Positions 52,930-61,965 of a DNA stretch of 64,000 nt are shown here, in pieces (position 1 is the stretch's first letter; each line of letters begins with the position of its first letter). Under the pieces are notes generated by a model. That model made no database searches, was not told where the DNA came from, and was given only the letters and a program-made list of their open reading frames with translations. This DNA comes from Sandaracinomonas limnophila. GTDB lineage: Bacteria > Bacteroidota > Bacteroidia > Cytophagales > Spirosomataceae. The position numbers and the translations under genes were made by a program. Location: assembly GCF_004005965.1 (NCBI RefSeq), contig NZ_SACY01000005.1, positions 1-64,000 of the forward strand, read 5' to 3'.

Positions 52930-54138
52930 ATGGAATCTTTTCACGAAATGTTATCAGCCCAAGGAATCATGCCGATGGAGGCCATGGCTTGGACCAAAGA
53001 AAATGCAAAAAGTGTTTTCATAGGTATGCCCAAAGAAATTTCTAACAATGAAAATAGGGTTCCATTGAGTCCAACTGCCGTTCATTTATTAATCGCAAAT
53101 GGTCATCAAATAGTCATTGAAGAAGGGGCGGGTGAAAGAGCTGGTTTTTCTGATTCGGATTATCTGTTGGCAGGAGCGAAAGTTTCAACTGATTTAAGTG
53201 AAATTTGGCAAAGTCCTTTACTTCTAAAATTAACTCCACCTACACTATCTGAAATTGGTTTCATGAAAAAAGGGGCAAGTATCATTTCATGTGCAGCTAC
53301 TTTTTTATTAAATGAGGACATTATAGATGCTATGAACCAAAAGAAAATTTTGGCCATTGGCATGGAATATGTTGAGGACAACGGAGGTGGCTTCCCATTT
53401 GTTCGAATCATGGCAGAAATAGCTGGACAAATGATTTTACCCATTGCCCATCAAATCTTAAGTAATCAAGAAAAAGGCAATATTTTGTTGGGAAATGTTA
53501 CGGGAGTCACCCCTATTTCTATGGTATTATTAGGTTCGGGACATGTAGTTGAACAAATCGCCAAATCGGCCTACCATGCTGGAATCCAATTAATGGTTTT
53601 TGACAAAGATATCTACAAGCTTCAGCGACTCAAACAAACGCTTGGGCTACCCTTAGTAACTCAGGTAATTGATTCTGAAAATCTACCATCGGCACTTCAA
53701 AATGCACAAATTATTGTAGGGGCTTTACGGTCTGACAATGGGATTACACCTTGTTTGGTTACAGAAGAAATGGTCAGCAAATTAAAACCAGGCACCTTAA
53801 TCATGGATGTTTGCATCGACCAAGGAGGCTGTTTTGAAACCTCTGAATTGACAACTATTAGTCACCCAGTATTCAGAAAACATGGAGTAATTCACTATTG
53901 TGTCCCCAATATCCCTTCCAAAGTAGGCAAAACTTCTTCCTTGGCCATTAGCAATTTGATCAGCAGTTTTATTTTAAAATCTGGCAAAACTGGTGGTGTT
54001 GAAGAAATGTTGTGGCAAGGGAAATCATTTATGAAAGGTGTATATTTGTACAAAGGATTTGTGACCCACCCCATTGTTGCCAAAAAATTCAACAAACCCA
54101 TAAAAGACATTTCCTTATTGTTATTAAGCAAAGGTTAG
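52930..54138 (+). CDS. Alanine dehydrogenase-like NAD-dependent enzyme
   Basis: 402 residues. AlaDh/PNT N-terminal domain (IGMPKEISNNENRVPLSPTA near residue 31, then LLKLTPP) and C-terminal Rossmann domain (GVTPISMVLLGSGHVVEQIAKSA near 195). The active-site Lys and His regions appear conserved. It likely interconverts L-alanine and pyruvate plus ammonia. It has about 25 extra N-terminal residues compared with well-known alanine dehydrogenases. It follows tsaE by 10 nt and precedes a small unknown gene by 1 nt. Confidence 0.85.
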   Translation: MESFHEMLSAQGIMPMEAMAWTKENAKSVFIGMPKEISNNENRVPLSPTAVHLLIANGHQIVIEEGAGERAGFSDSDYLLAGAKVSTDLSEIWQSPLLLKLTPPTLSEIGFMKKGASIISCAATFLLNEDIIDAMNQKKILAIGMEYVEDNGGGFPFVRIMAEIAGQMILPIAHQILSNQEKGNILLGNVTGVTPISMVLLGSGHVVEQIAKSAYHAGIQLMVFDKDIYKLQRLKQTLGLPLVTQVIDSENLPSALQNAQIIVGALRSDNGITPCLVTEEMVSKLKPGTLIMDVCIDQGGCFETSELTTISHPVFRKHGVIHYCVPNIPSKVGKTSSLAISNLISSFILKSGKTGGVEEMLWQGKSFMKGVYLYKGFVTHPIVAKKFNKPIKDISLLLLSKG

Positions 54139-54139
54139 T

Positions 54140-54541
54140 ATGATTGAAGATTACCAAGCGTTATCTAACGCACCCAATTCGCCCGATTTAAATGGAAAAT
54201 ATTTAGGCATTATCTCCTCAGATTTTGCCAATGTATCGCATGTGTTAAAAGATGCAGCGTATCAAATCAAACAAAGAGGATTTTCAGATTTCCCCATCTT
54301 TGTGGTCTCCCAAAGACCTGTAGAAATTGGACAAAAGCTGATTGGGCTTGCCGAAATCGCTGCCAATCGCTGGGCCTACAACGCTTCCTTTTTAGAAGAA
54401 TTTTTACAAAGAGAATTAATCTCAGAAGAAAATAAAGAGGTTTTCACCACAAATTACAAAGATATTGATGAGTATTGTTGTCTATTTGTAATTGACGGAC
54501 AGTTTACCAATTTTGTGTTTATTCCGTATCCGGAGGAGTAA
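54140..54541 (+). CDS. Small conserved-looking protein of unknown function
   Basis: 133 residues with no signal peptide. The sequence is balanced alpha/beta (KYLGIISSDFANVSHVLKDA, DFPIFVVSQRP, YCCLFVIDGQFTNFVFIPYP). No family was recognised. It begins one base after the alanine-dehydrogenase stop and is probably cotranslated with it. A palindromic terminator follows. Confidence 0.7.
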   Translation: MIEDYQALSNAPNSPDLNGKYLGIISSDFANVSHVLKDAAYQIKQRGFSDFPIFVVSQRPVEIGQKLIGLAEIAANRWAYNASFLEEFLQRELISEENKEVFTTNYKDIDEYCCLFVIDGQFTNFVFIPYPEE

Positions 54542-54549
54542 ATTGAAAG

Positions 54550-54580
54550 TTAAGTCAGGCCTTGATATAACCTGACTTAA
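54550..54580. terminator. Bidirectional terminator hairpin
   Basis: Perfect 10-bp arms TTAAGTCAGG and CCTGACTTAA around an 11-nt loop, between convergent stops at 54541 and 54595. Confidence 0.8.
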
Positions 54581-54594
54581 TTCAATCAAAAACT

Positions 54595-55050
54595 TTATTT
54601 TAAATAATAATGGATACCTACACCCATATTTATCCCTGTGTAACCTACCCCATCAACAACAGACATTTTTCCAAGTCCAATTTCTGCCGATAGTCCTAAA
54701 ACATCGGCAGCAATATATTCAACACCTCCACCTACACCAAAGGAACCAAAACTATTTGATTTTGAACCTAAAGCTGAGGAAATTACAGAACTATAGGTGA
54801 CTAATCCAACAGCGCCATAAACATAAGGGTCTAAATTATTTTTGGATTCAAATCGATAGATATATCTACCTCCAAAATAGTTTATACCAAAAGCCCCTGA
54901 AGAAAATGGAGCAATTGTGGCCTGTACCACCGAAGTTTTATTAAGTGCATATTTTGCACTTAAACCAAAAACAGGAAGAGATGATTGAAAACCAATTCCG
55001 AAAGTATTTCTTTTGGTTTGTGCAATAGTAGCAAAAGAACAGATTGTCAA
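54595..55050 (-). CDS. Outer-membrane beta-barrel protein with start region out of frame
   Basis: The in-frame part encodes 151 residues: the end of a signal peptide (TICSFATIAQ), then a small Gly- and aromatic-rich barrel (FGIGFQSSLPVFGLSAKYAL, GVGIHYYLK). The in-frame start at 55050 is only TTG. Upstream, ATG at 55090 is followed by A8 (55087-55080) and stands one base out of frame. With A7 the protein would read MKKTFVHSALVFLLTICSFA, a complete signal peptide. The gene may be phase-variable, broken, or affected by a base-call error. The barrel family is not identified. Confidence 0.75.
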   Translation of the reverse strand: MTICSFATIAQTKRNTFGIGFQSSLPVFGLSAKYALNKTSVVQATIAPFSSGAFGINYFGGRYIYRFESKNNLDPYVYGAVGLVTYSSVISSALGSKSNSFGSFGVGGGVEYIAADVLGLSAEIGLGKMSVVDGVGYTGINMGVGIHYYLK

Positions 55051-55079
55051 TAAAAATACGAGTGCAGAATGTACAAATG

Positions 55080-55087
55080 TTTTTTTT
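55080..55087 (-). other. A8 homopolymer at codons 2-4, candidate slippage site
   Basis: Eight A on the coding strand directly after the ATG. In the frame of the barrel gene the ATG is replaced by TGA. Loss of one A restores frame and signal peptide. Confidence 0.75.
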
Positions 55088-55187
55088 CATTAGTGATTAA
55101 TAAAATGATAAATAATTTAACAGATGCAATTTACGAGCATCTGATAAAATAAAAGTTGTGATTTTGCAACTTTTCACTTTTCACTCC

Positions 55188-56093
55188 CTACTTTCCACTT
55201 AATGGGTGAAAATCTCTAATAATTTGACCTAAATATTCTCTATCCAGATGCGTATAGATTTCAGTAGTTAAAATAGATTCGTGTCCTAACATTTCTTGCA
55301 CGGCACGGAGATCTGCGCCTCCTTCAATGAGGTGGGTAGCAAAGGAATGTCGAAAGGTATGTGGACTAATACTTTTGTGAATACCTGCTTTTTCTGCTAG
55401 GTCTTTGATGATGTAAAAAACCATTACTCGACTCAATTGTCCGCCTCTCCTATTCACAAACAACATATTTAAGGCCTCTTTTTTGACGGGCACTTTTGAT
55501 CGAACTGATTCTTTGTACAAATTCAGGTAATAAAAAGCATCATCACCAACAGGTACTAAACGCTCTTTATCGCCCTTTCCTTTCACTTTTATGCAAGAAA
55601 TATCTTCAAAAATATCCGACAAACGCACATTCACCAACTCTGAAACACGCATTCCTGCACCATATAATAATTCTAGAATCGCTCGATTTCGAACCCCTTC
55701 TGCCTTAGACATATCATTTTGATCCAACAACAAACAGATTTCTTCAAAAGATAGGGTATCGGGCAATTTTCTGACTTTTTGTGGCGTTTTTAGGTGAAAA
55801 GTTGGGTCTTTTTTGATTTTATCATCAAAAACTAAAAATTGAAAAAAACTTCGGAGGGCCGACAAATACCTAGATTGCGTGCTTGCCTCAATTCCCAAAT
55901 CCATCAATTCTTTGAAATAGGCCAAAATGTGAGTTTCTTCCAATTCTTCTAAGGGAATTTGAGAAAAAATGGATTGAGAAAAAAAATGAGCAAACTTCTC
56001 CACGTCGCGCTTATAGGCGGCATGTGAATGGGGCGACATACCCCGTTCAAGCTTTAAAAAATCACCAAAAGATTGGATTTCTTGCTCCCACAT
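55188..56093 (-). CDS. xerD: Tyrosine recombinase XerD
   Basis: 301 residues. N-terminal SAM-like core-binding domain (about 1-90) and catalytic domain with Arg149 (GAGMRVSEL), Lys173 (KGKGDKER), His245 and Arg248 (HTFRHSFATH), His271 (LGHESI) and Tyr280 (TTEIYTH). XerD resolves chromosome dimers at dif with FtsK, encoded at 31910-34396. No dif site was identified in the window. It is a stand-alone gene divergent from aroQ. Confidence 0.93.
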   Translation of the reverse strand: MWEQEIQSFGDFLKLERGMSPHSHAAYKRDVEKFAHFFSQSIFSQIPLEELEETHILAYFKELMDLGIEASTQSRYLSALRSFFQFLVFDDKIKKDPTFHLKTPQKVRKLPDTLSFEEICLLLDQNDMSKAEGVRNRAILELLYGAGMRVSELVNVRLSDIFEDISCIKVKGKGDKERLVPVGDDAFYYLNLYKESVRSKVPVKKEALNMLFVNRRGGQLSRVMVFYIIKDLAEKAGIHKSISPHTFRHSFATHLIEGGADLRAVQEMLGHESILTTEIYTHLDREYLGQIIRDFHPLSGK

Positions 56094-56169
56094 AAATAAA
56101 AATCGAAAACAAAGCTGTAAATTTAACAGAATATACCAAGGGTTTTCTCTTTTTTAAAAAATTTAGAAT

Positions 56170-56595
56170 ATGGCTAAGAAACAAATTATTATCATCAATG
56201 GTCCAAATTTGAATCTTTTAGGTACCCGTGAACCAGAAATTTACGGCAACCAAAGCTTTATTCAATATTTTGAGGAATTAAAATCAACCTATTCCAATCA
56301 ATTTGAATTGGTATATTTTCAGTCAAATCATGAAGGAGCATTGATTGATAAAATTCATGAAATGGGCTTTTCAGCTGATGGAATTATTTTAAATGCCGGT
56401 GGTTTAACCCATACATCTGTGGCATTGGGGGATGCAATTGGAGCAGTAAAAACTCCTGTAATTGAGGTTCATATCTCGAATGTGCATGCTCGTGAAGAAT
56501 TTAGACACCACAGTTTTTTGAGTGCAAAATGTAAAGGTGTAATTGTTGGTCTTGGTTTAAAAGGATACGAATTAGCATTACAATCTTTCGTGTAA
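56170..56595 (+). CDS. aroQ: 3-dehydroquinate dehydratase, type II
   Basis: 141 residues, family length. IIIINGPNLNLLGTREPEIYG holds the flexible-loop Arg and Tyr, QSNHEGALIDKIHE and NAGGLTHTSVALGDAI follow, and EVHISNVHAREEFRHHSFL carries the catalytic His region. It makes 3-dehydroshikimate in aromatic amino-acid synthesis. The next gene begins 1 nt after its stop. Confidence 0.96.
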   Translation: MAKKQIIIINGPNLNLLGTREPEIYGNQSFIQYFEELKSTYSNQFELVYFQSNHEGALIDKIHEMGFSADGIILNAGGLTHTSVALGDAIGAVKTPVIEVHISNVHAREEFRHHSFLSAKCKGVIVGLGLKGYELALQSFV

Positions 56596-56596
56596 T

Positions 56597-57667
56597 ATGT
56601 TGTCGTTTTACCCGGGACCGTCTAAAGTTCATCCGATAGGTCTTGAATTTATTCAGGAGGCTTACCGGAATGGCATTGTGAGCGTGAATCATCGTAGTAA
56701 AACCTTTGAAAATCTTTATCAAAATACCGAAGCTGTTCTCAAAGAAAAGTGGAATATTCCCTCAGATTACCACATATATTTTGTTTCCTCTGCAACTGAG
56801 GCTTGGGAAATTGTTTCACATTCATTGGTTTTGGAGCAGTCTGCACATTTTTTCAATGGGGCTTTTGGAGAAAAATGGGCATTTTATAATGACTTTTGGA
56901 ATCCCAATTCCATTAAAATTCCCTTTTCAGAACAAGTTCACTTGTCAGAATTCATCCAAAATTCAGATATAGATTTTTCCAATTCAGATACTATTTGTTT
57001 GGTTCAAAGTGAAACTTCCAATGGAACTGGGCAAACAATTCGAAGAAAAGATTTTTCAAAATCCTCGAATGCAATTATTGCCGTGGATGCAACTTCCAGC
57101 ATGGGAGGAATTGAATTGCCCTGGATAGAGGCGGATGTATGGTTTGCTTCTGTTCAAAAATGTATGGGATTACCCGCAGGAATGGGAATTCTAATTTGTT
57201 CCCCCATGGCCTTGGAAAGAGCACATAAAAAAGGCAGAAAAAATAAATACAACGATTTGTTGTTTATGGAGGAAAATAGACAAAAGCATCAAACCCACCT
57301 CACTCCCAATGTTTTAAGCATTTATTTGCTCAATCAAATGACGCATTATCTACCTAACATCAAAAATACAGAAATAGAAACACTTGCAAAATCACAAGTA
57401 TTTGAAGATTTTTTAAATAATTTTGATAATAAATCTTGCGATTTTCTAATAAAGGAGCCTCTTTTACGCTTACCTACTGTTTTAACATTTTCCGGAAATG
57501 AAACTTGGATAAAAGAATTACACAAGGCTTCAGAAAAAGAGGGAATTACCCTGGGAAAAGGATATGGAAAATTCAAAAATAACACCTTCCGAATAGCCAA
57601 TTTCCCAAGTCACACACAAGAAGATTTTCATCAATTAATACAATTTTTTACCCACTATGGAATTTAA
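56597..57667 (+). CDS. Class V aminotransferase, SerC-like
   Basis: 356 residues, fold type I PLP enzyme. MLSFYPGPSKVHP opens the protein as in phosphoserine aminotransferases, with VSSATEAWEIV and AVDATSSMGG, and the PLP lysine in WFASVQKCMGLPAG near residue 195. The ending FRIANFPSHTQEDFHQLI also fits the family. Phosphoserine aminotransferase is likely but other class V activities are possible. It overlaps the MarC gene by 11 nt. Confidence 0.82.
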   Translation: MLSFYPGPSKVHPIGLEFIQEAYRNGIVSVNHRSKTFENLYQNTEAVLKEKWNIPSDYHIYFVSSATEAWEIVSHSLVLEQSAHFFNGAFGEKWAFYNDFWNPNSIKIPFSEQVHLSEFIQNSDIDFSNSDTICLVQSETSNGTGQTIRRKDFSKSSNAIIAVDATSSMGGIELPWIEADVWFASVQKCMGLPAGMGILICSPMALERAHKKGRKNKYNDLLFMEENRQKHQTHLTPNVLSIYLLNQMTHYLPNIKNTEIETLAKSQVFEDFLNNFDNKSCDFLIKEPLLRLPTVLTFSGNETWIKELHKASEKEGITLGKGYGKFKNNTFRIANFPSHTQEDFHQLIQFFTHYGI

Positions 57668-58229
57668 ATTTAACCTCAAAGAAATTCTCTCAGCCTCCTT
57701 GATTTTATTTTCTGTGATAGATATTTTAGGTTCAATACCCATTATCATTGACCTTCGGAAAAAGAATGGAAATATTCATGCGGAGCAGGCGACTATGGTT
57801 TCTGGATTAATCATGATTGGCTTTTTCTTTGCCGGAAAATTTATCTTAAAACTTTTGGGAGTTGATATCAATTCCTTTGCTTTGGCGGGTGCTTTGGTTT
57901 TATTTTTAATCGGTTTAGAGATGACCTTGGGTAGAAATATTTTCAAAGAAGAACACATTGATACGGGCTCACACTCCATTGTCCCCTTAGCCTTCCCCAT
58001 TATTGCGGGAGCAGGAACGATGACGACTTTGGTGTCCTTAAAATCGCAATTTGAGGAGGAAAACATCATTATTGGAATCTTCATTAACTTATTTTTCATC
58101 TATATCGTTTTAAAATCAAGTTCCTGGATAGAGAAAAAATTGGGTGATGCAGGCACGCAAATAATCCGAAAAGTTTTTGGAGTAATACTAATTGCTATTG
58201 CCATTAAAATTTTCAAAACAAGGATATAA
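57657..58229 (+). CDS. MarC-family integral membrane protein
   Basis: 190 residues with six predicted membrane helices. Family hallmarks are FSVIDILGSIPIIIDL, then LAGALVLFLIGLEMTLG and SIVPLAFPIIAGAGTMTTL. Function of MarC/UPF0056 proteins is not settled. It overlaps the aminotransferase gene and the RNase H gene follows directly with no gap. Confidence 0.92.
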   Translation: MEFKFNLKEILSASLILFSVIDILGSIPIIIDLRKKNGNIHAEQATMVSGLIMIGFFFAGKFILKLLGVDINSFALAGALVLFLIGLEMTLGRNIFKEEHIDTGSHSIVPLAFPIIAGAGTMTTLVSLKSQFEEENIIIGIFINLFFIYIVLKSSSWIEKKLGDAGTQIIRKVFGVILIAIAIKIFKTRI

Positions 58230-58853
58230 ATGGCTAAAAAAGCAAAATTTTATGCCATTTGGAAGGGACATGAAACCGGAGTTTTTTCCACTTGGGAAGA
58301 AACCCAAAAGCACATTGCCGGATATCCCGGAGCCCAATATAAATCATTTGATTCCCAAAGTGAGGCAGAAGACGCTTTGAAAAAAAACTACTGGACATTT
58401 ACCAGTTCTGGTCAAAAAAAGACTACTTCTACAGCAAATGTTGGTAAACCGATTACCCCCTCGCTTTCAGTTGATGCGGCATGTTCTGGGAATCCAGGAG
58501 TGTTGGAATATCAAGGAGTGGACACGGCAACCAAGCAAGTAGTTTTTAAACAAGGACCTTTTCCTCAAGGAACCGTCAATTTAGGGGAATTTTTGGCATT
58601 GGTCCATGGAATTGCCTATTTAAAACAACATAATTTACCCTACCCCATATATTCGGATTCCATTACGGCCATTGCTTGGGTGCGCGATAAAGTGGTTAAA
58701 TCGAAATTAGAACCCAACGATACCAATGCGGAGCTTTTTGAACGAGTAGATCGAGCTTTGGAATGGTTAAAAAATAACCGGATAACTACTAAAATTTTGA
58801 AGTGGGAAACAGAACATTGGGGAGAAAATCCAGCCGATTATGGCAGAAAGTAG
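58230..58853 (+). CDS. Ribonuclease H with N-terminal viroplasmin-like domain
   Basis: 207 residues. The N-terminal hybrid-binding domain (FYAIWKGHETGVFSTWEETQ, residues 7-26, then GYPGAQYKSFDSQSEAEDAL) precedes an RNase H domain. Acidic catalytic residues are Asp82 (SVDAACSGNPG), Glu120 (LGEFLALVHG), Asp143 (YSDSITAIAW) and Asp203 (NPADYGRK). It cleaves RNA in RNA-DNA hybrids. It overlaps the methyltransferase gene by 14 nt. Confidence 0.94.
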   Translation: MAKKAKFYAIWKGHETGVFSTWEETQKHIAGYPGAQYKSFDSQSEAEDALKKNYWTFTSSGQKKTTSTANVGKPITPSLSVDAACSGNPGVLEYQGVDTATKQVVFKQGPFPQGTVNLGEFLALVHGIAYLKQHNLPYPIYSDSITAIAWVRDKVVKSKLEPNDTNAELFERVDRALEWLKNNRITTKILKWETEHWGENPADYGRK

Positions 58854-59601
58854 ATCAACTTTTCACTTCAAAGGCTTTTCTTTGGAACATGGTGATCCTG
58901 GACTTAAAATCGGAACAGAAGCCTGTATTTTTGGAGCTTATTTAGCCAAATGGGCACATGGCAATATGCTGGAAATTGGTACTGGCTCTGGAGTTTTAGC
59001 AGCCATGGTTGCACAGTTTCACTCACAGGAAACCATTGATACAGTAGAAATTTTTCCTGAGGTAGCTCAACTTGCCAGAAAAAATTTCGAAGAACTACCT
59101 TTTAAGCAAAATATATACTTAATAGAAGGGGACATTAAAGATTATAAAACTGAAACTAAATACGATTTTATTTTTTCAAACCCACCCTTCTTTATTAATC
59201 ATCTTAGCAACAGCTCAAAAAGTAAACAGACGGCAATGCATAGTGATGAATTGAGTCCGGAGCAGCTGTTGGAAGCTATTTTCATGCATTCAAAACCCGA
59301 TTTTGACTTTGCCGTATTATATCCACCAGATGTAATGGATGAGGTTGTAAAATCAACCAGTTGCAACCCTTGTGGTTGCAATCAATTTGGTTGCAATCAT
59401 AGCGATTACCAAAAAATATCTTGTAAAGAACGAATTGAAATAATTCCAAATGAAAATGGAAAGGTACTACGTGAGATAGCACTTTTTTCAACAGAACAAT
59501 CAGAAACAAAGCATTCCAAACTTGTTATAAAAAATACTTTTAATGAATACACTCCTGAATTTATTGAACTTTTGCAGCCCTATTACATAATTTTCCCGTA
59601 A
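58840..59601 (+). CDS. TrmN6-like tRNA1(Val) adenine-N6 methyltransferase
   Basis: 253 residues. SAM-binding MLEIGTGSGVLAAMVAQ near residue 43 and the N6-adenine motif SNPPFF near 112. F-x-F-KGFSLEHGDPGLKIGTEACIFGAY at the start matches the YfiC/TrmN6 group. Residues about 174-188 form three 5-residue repeats (CNPCG, CNQFG, CNHSD) encoded by a 15-bp tandem repeat at 59360-59404, which the family does not usually have. The activity is inferred from family. Confidence 0.88.
   Translation: MAESRSTFHFKGFSLEHGDPGLKIGTEACIFGAYLAKWAHGNMLEIGTGSGVLAAMVAQFHSQETIDTVEIFPEVAQLARKNFEELPFKQNIYLIEGDIKDYKTETKYDFIFSNPPFFINHLSNSSKSKQTAMHSDELSPEQLLEAIFMHSKPDFDFAVLYPPDVMDEVVKSTSCNPCGCNQFGCNHSDYQKISCKERIEIIPNENGKVLREIALFSTEQSETKHSKLVIKNTFNEYTPEFIELLQPYYIIFP
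59360..59404 (+). repeat. 15-bp tandem repeat inside the methyltransferase gene, 3 units
   Basis: GTTGCAACCCTTGTG, GTTGCAATCAATTTG and GTTGCAATCATAGCG. Every unit keeps GTTGCAA. The frame is preserved. Confidence 0.85.
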
Positions 59602-59643
59602 ACCCATTTTTTTTGTATTTTTGTTTTTCCCATACCGAAAACT

Positions 59644-60594
59644 ATGCAAATATCCATTGTAGTACCTCTTTACAACGAGGCTGAATCTTTGCCAGAACTT
59701 TGTTCATGGATAGATACGGTGATGAAAACAAATTCATTTTCCTACGAAATGATTTTTGTAAACGATGGCAGTAAGGATAATTCTTGGGAAGTTTTACAAG
59801 AATTAAAAAATAAATACAGTTTCATAAAAGCAATTTCTTTTGCAAGAAATTATGGTAAGTCGGCAGCCTTGCACGAAGGCTTTCAAAAGGCAGAGGGCGA
59901 TGTGGTTATTACAATGGATGCAGATTTGCAAGATTCTCCAGATGAAATTCCTGAATTATATCGAATGATTACCGAAGATAATTATGATTTAGTTTCAGGA
60001 TGGAAGCAAAAACGATTTGATCCTATTTCAAAAACAATCCCTACTAAATTATATAATGCAGCTACAAGAGCATTATCAGGAGTTTATTTGCATGATTTCA
60101 ATTGTGGTTTAAAAGCTTATAAAAAGGAAGTAGTTAAAACGATTCGTTTATATGGTGAAATGCACCGCTACATACCCGTTCAAGCAAAATGGAATGGATT
60201 TTCTAAAATTGGAGAAAAGGTAGTTCAGCACCAATCCCGCAAATATGGAGTTACAAAATTTGGTTTAGAACGCTTTTTATATGGGTTTCTAGACTTATTA
60301 TCTATCACTTTTGTACAAACCTTTGGAAAAAGACCCATGCATCTTTTTGGTGGTTTAGGTATCTTATCATTTTTCAGTGGTACAATAATCACATTGTGGT
60401 TGATTGGAGAGAAGTTGTATAACATTGCTAATCAATTAAAATACAGAAATGTAACTGACAATCCTTTGTTTTATTTAGCCTTAGTAGCAATAATATTAGG
60501 AGTTCAATTATTTTTGGCCGGATTTTTAGGTGAATTGATGGTTACCAATTCCGACAAAACTACACAATATCAAATCAAGGAAGAAATAGCCTAA
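59644..60594 (+). CDS. Family 2 glycosyltransferase with C-terminal membrane helices
   Basis: 316 residues. GT-A fold: ISIVVPLYNEAESLPEL, FVNDGSKDNSW, SFARNYGKSAALHEGF and the metal-binding TMDADLQDSPDEIP. Two C-terminal helices (LFGGLGILSFFSGTIITLWLIG, FYLALVAIILGVQLFLAGFLGEL) place it in the DPM1/GtrB/ArnC-like group that transfers a sugar to polyprenyl phosphate. TATTTTTG at 59616-59623 matches the -7 box but no -33 partner is seen. The sugar is unknown. Confidence 0.9.
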   Translation: MQISIVVPLYNEAESLPELCSWIDTVMKTNSFSYEMIFVNDGSKDNSWEVLQELKNKYSFIKAISFARNYGKSAALHEGFQKAEGDVVITMDADLQDSPDEIPELYRMITEDNYDLVSGWKQKRFDPISKTIPTKLYNAATRALSGVYLHDFNCGLKAYKKEVVKTIRLYGEMHRYIPVQAKWNGFSKIGEKVVQHQSRKYGVTKFGLERFLYGFLDLLSITFVQTFGKRPMHLFGGLGILSFFSGTIITLWLIGEKLYNIANQLKYRNVTDNPLFYLALVAIILGVQLFLAGFLGELMVTNSDKTTQYQIKEEIA

Positions 60595-60596
60595 GT

Positions 60597-61391
60597 ATGA
60601 GTACAAAAGACCTGAGCTGGTTGAGTCGATCAGAATTATTGATTGGCCCACAGGGTATCGAAAAATTACAAAATGCACATGTTTTAGTAGTGGGATTAGG
60701 AGGAGTTGGCTCCTTTGCGGCTGAATTTATTGCCCGTGCAGGAGTTGGTAAAATGACCATTGTAGATGGTGATGTGGTGGACCCAACCAACCGAAACAGA
60801 CAATTGGTAGCCTTACAGACTAATCATGGAGAACCAAAGGCTAAAATAATGGCTGAACGTCTGAAAGCCATTAATCCAGATTTGGAATTAACTAGCCACG
60901 AGACATTTTTAAGTCCAGAAGCCGCCAAAGAGATCCTAGAAAACAAAAAATTCGATTATATAATGGATTGTATAGATTCGGTAACTCCGAAACTTACCCT
61001 ACTCAAAACGGCTTATGATTTGAAACTAAAAATTGTTAGTTCAATGGGTGCAGGTGGCAAATTGGATCCAACAAAAATTCGAGTAGCAGAGTTATTTGAC
61101 ACGCATGAATGCTATTTAGCGTTTATGGTTCGTAAAAGATTACGTAAAATGCAAGTTGGAAAAGGGATAAAAGCTGTTTTTTCGTTGGAAAAAGTAAAAG
61201 ATGAATCTTTAATTTTAACCGACGGTTCAAATTTCAAGAAATCGGCTTACGGAACTATATCCTATTTACCTGCAGCTTTTGGAGGAGTCTGTGCCTCTGT
61301 AGTCATTCGAGATTTATTAAATGAACCCATCCAAAAGGAAAAAAGACCCAAAGCATTTGATAAAATGGACAAACGCAACAAAAAATCATGA
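60597..61391 (+). CDS. tcdA: tRNA threonylcarbamoyladenosine dehydratase
   Basis: 264 residues, E1-like ThiF family. ATP-binding HVLVVGLGGVGSFAAEFIAR near residue 28, VDPTNRNRQL with the arginine finger, and YIMDCIDSVTPK follow. The form without a catalytic Cys/rhodanese tail fits TcdA (CsdL), which cyclises t6A to ct6A. TsaE, earlier in the same pathway, is at 52488. It overlaps mogA by 4 nt. Confidence 0.92.
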   Translation: MSTKDLSWLSRSELLIGPQGIEKLQNAHVLVVGLGGVGSFAAEFIARAGVGKMTIVDGDVVDPTNRNRQLVALQTNHGEPKAKIMAERLKAINPDLELTSHETFLSPEAAKEILENKKFDYIMDCIDSVTPKLTLLKTAYDLKLKIVSSMGAGGKLDPTKIRVAELFDTHECYLAFMVRKRLRKMQVGKGIKAVFSLEKVKDESLILTDGSNFKKSAYGTISYLPAAFGGVCASVVIRDLLNEPIQKEKRPKAFDKMDKRNKKS

Positions 61392-61912
61392 TCAAGATAG
61401 GAGTTATCAATATTTCTGACCGAGCAAGTGCTGGAATATATGAAGATATACCAGGAAAGGCGGTAGTTGAGTTATTGAACGAATATATTCAATCGAGCTT
61501 TGAGGTTTCTTATGCAGTTATTCCAGACGAGCAAGAACAAATTGAGGATTGCTTGTGCAAAATGATTGATTTGGAAAATTGTTGTTTGGTGGTAACAACA
61601 GGTGGTACGGGCCCATCACCCAGAGATATTACTCCAGAGGCAACAGAGGCTGTTTGTTCCAAAATGATGCCTGGATTTGGAGAGCTCATGCGTTCTGTTA
61701 GTTTGCAATATGTGCCAACGGCCATTTTAAGTCGACAAACCGCTGGAATTCGCGGAAAGGGCTTGATCGTTAATTTACCGGGCAAACCCAAGGCAATTCG
61801 CCAATGCTTAGAAGCGGTTTTTCCAGCCATTCCCTATTGTATTGATTTAATTGGTGGTCCGTTTATTGAATGTAAAGAGGAGAATATGAAAGTCTTCAGA
61901 CCAAAAGTGTAA
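61388..61912 (+). CDS. mogA: Molybdopterin adenylyltransferase MogA-like
   Basis: 174 residues. IGVINISDRASAGIYEDIPG, VTTGGTGPSPRDITPEAT and VNLPGKPKAIRQCLEAV are the MogA/MoaB substrate-binding motifs. MogA adenylates molybdopterin before metal insertion. No other molybdenum-cofactor gene is near. Coupled to tcdA by an ATGA overlap. Confidence 0.92.
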   Translation: MIKIGVINISDRASAGIYEDIPGKAVVELLNEYIQSSFEVSYAVIPDEQEQIEDCLCKMIDLENCCLVVTTGGTGPSPRDITPEATEAVCSKMMPGFGELMRSVSLQYVPTAILSRQTAGIRGKGLIVNLPGKPKAIRQCLEAVFPAIPYCIDLIGGPFIECKEENMKVFRPKV

Positions 61913-61965
61913 TAATTCAAAAAAATAAGTAAATTGTCATATAAATTTAACTAATCACTGAAATC

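Noticed and set aside
55188-56093. Integrase of a mobile element
   Set aside because: Motifs and length fit chromosomal XerD, and no attachment-site repeats or cargo genes are next to it.
59593-59623. Promoter of the glycosyltransferase gene
   Set aside because: TATTTTTG matches the -7 box, but no TTG lies at the right distance and the tract is T-rich by chance.
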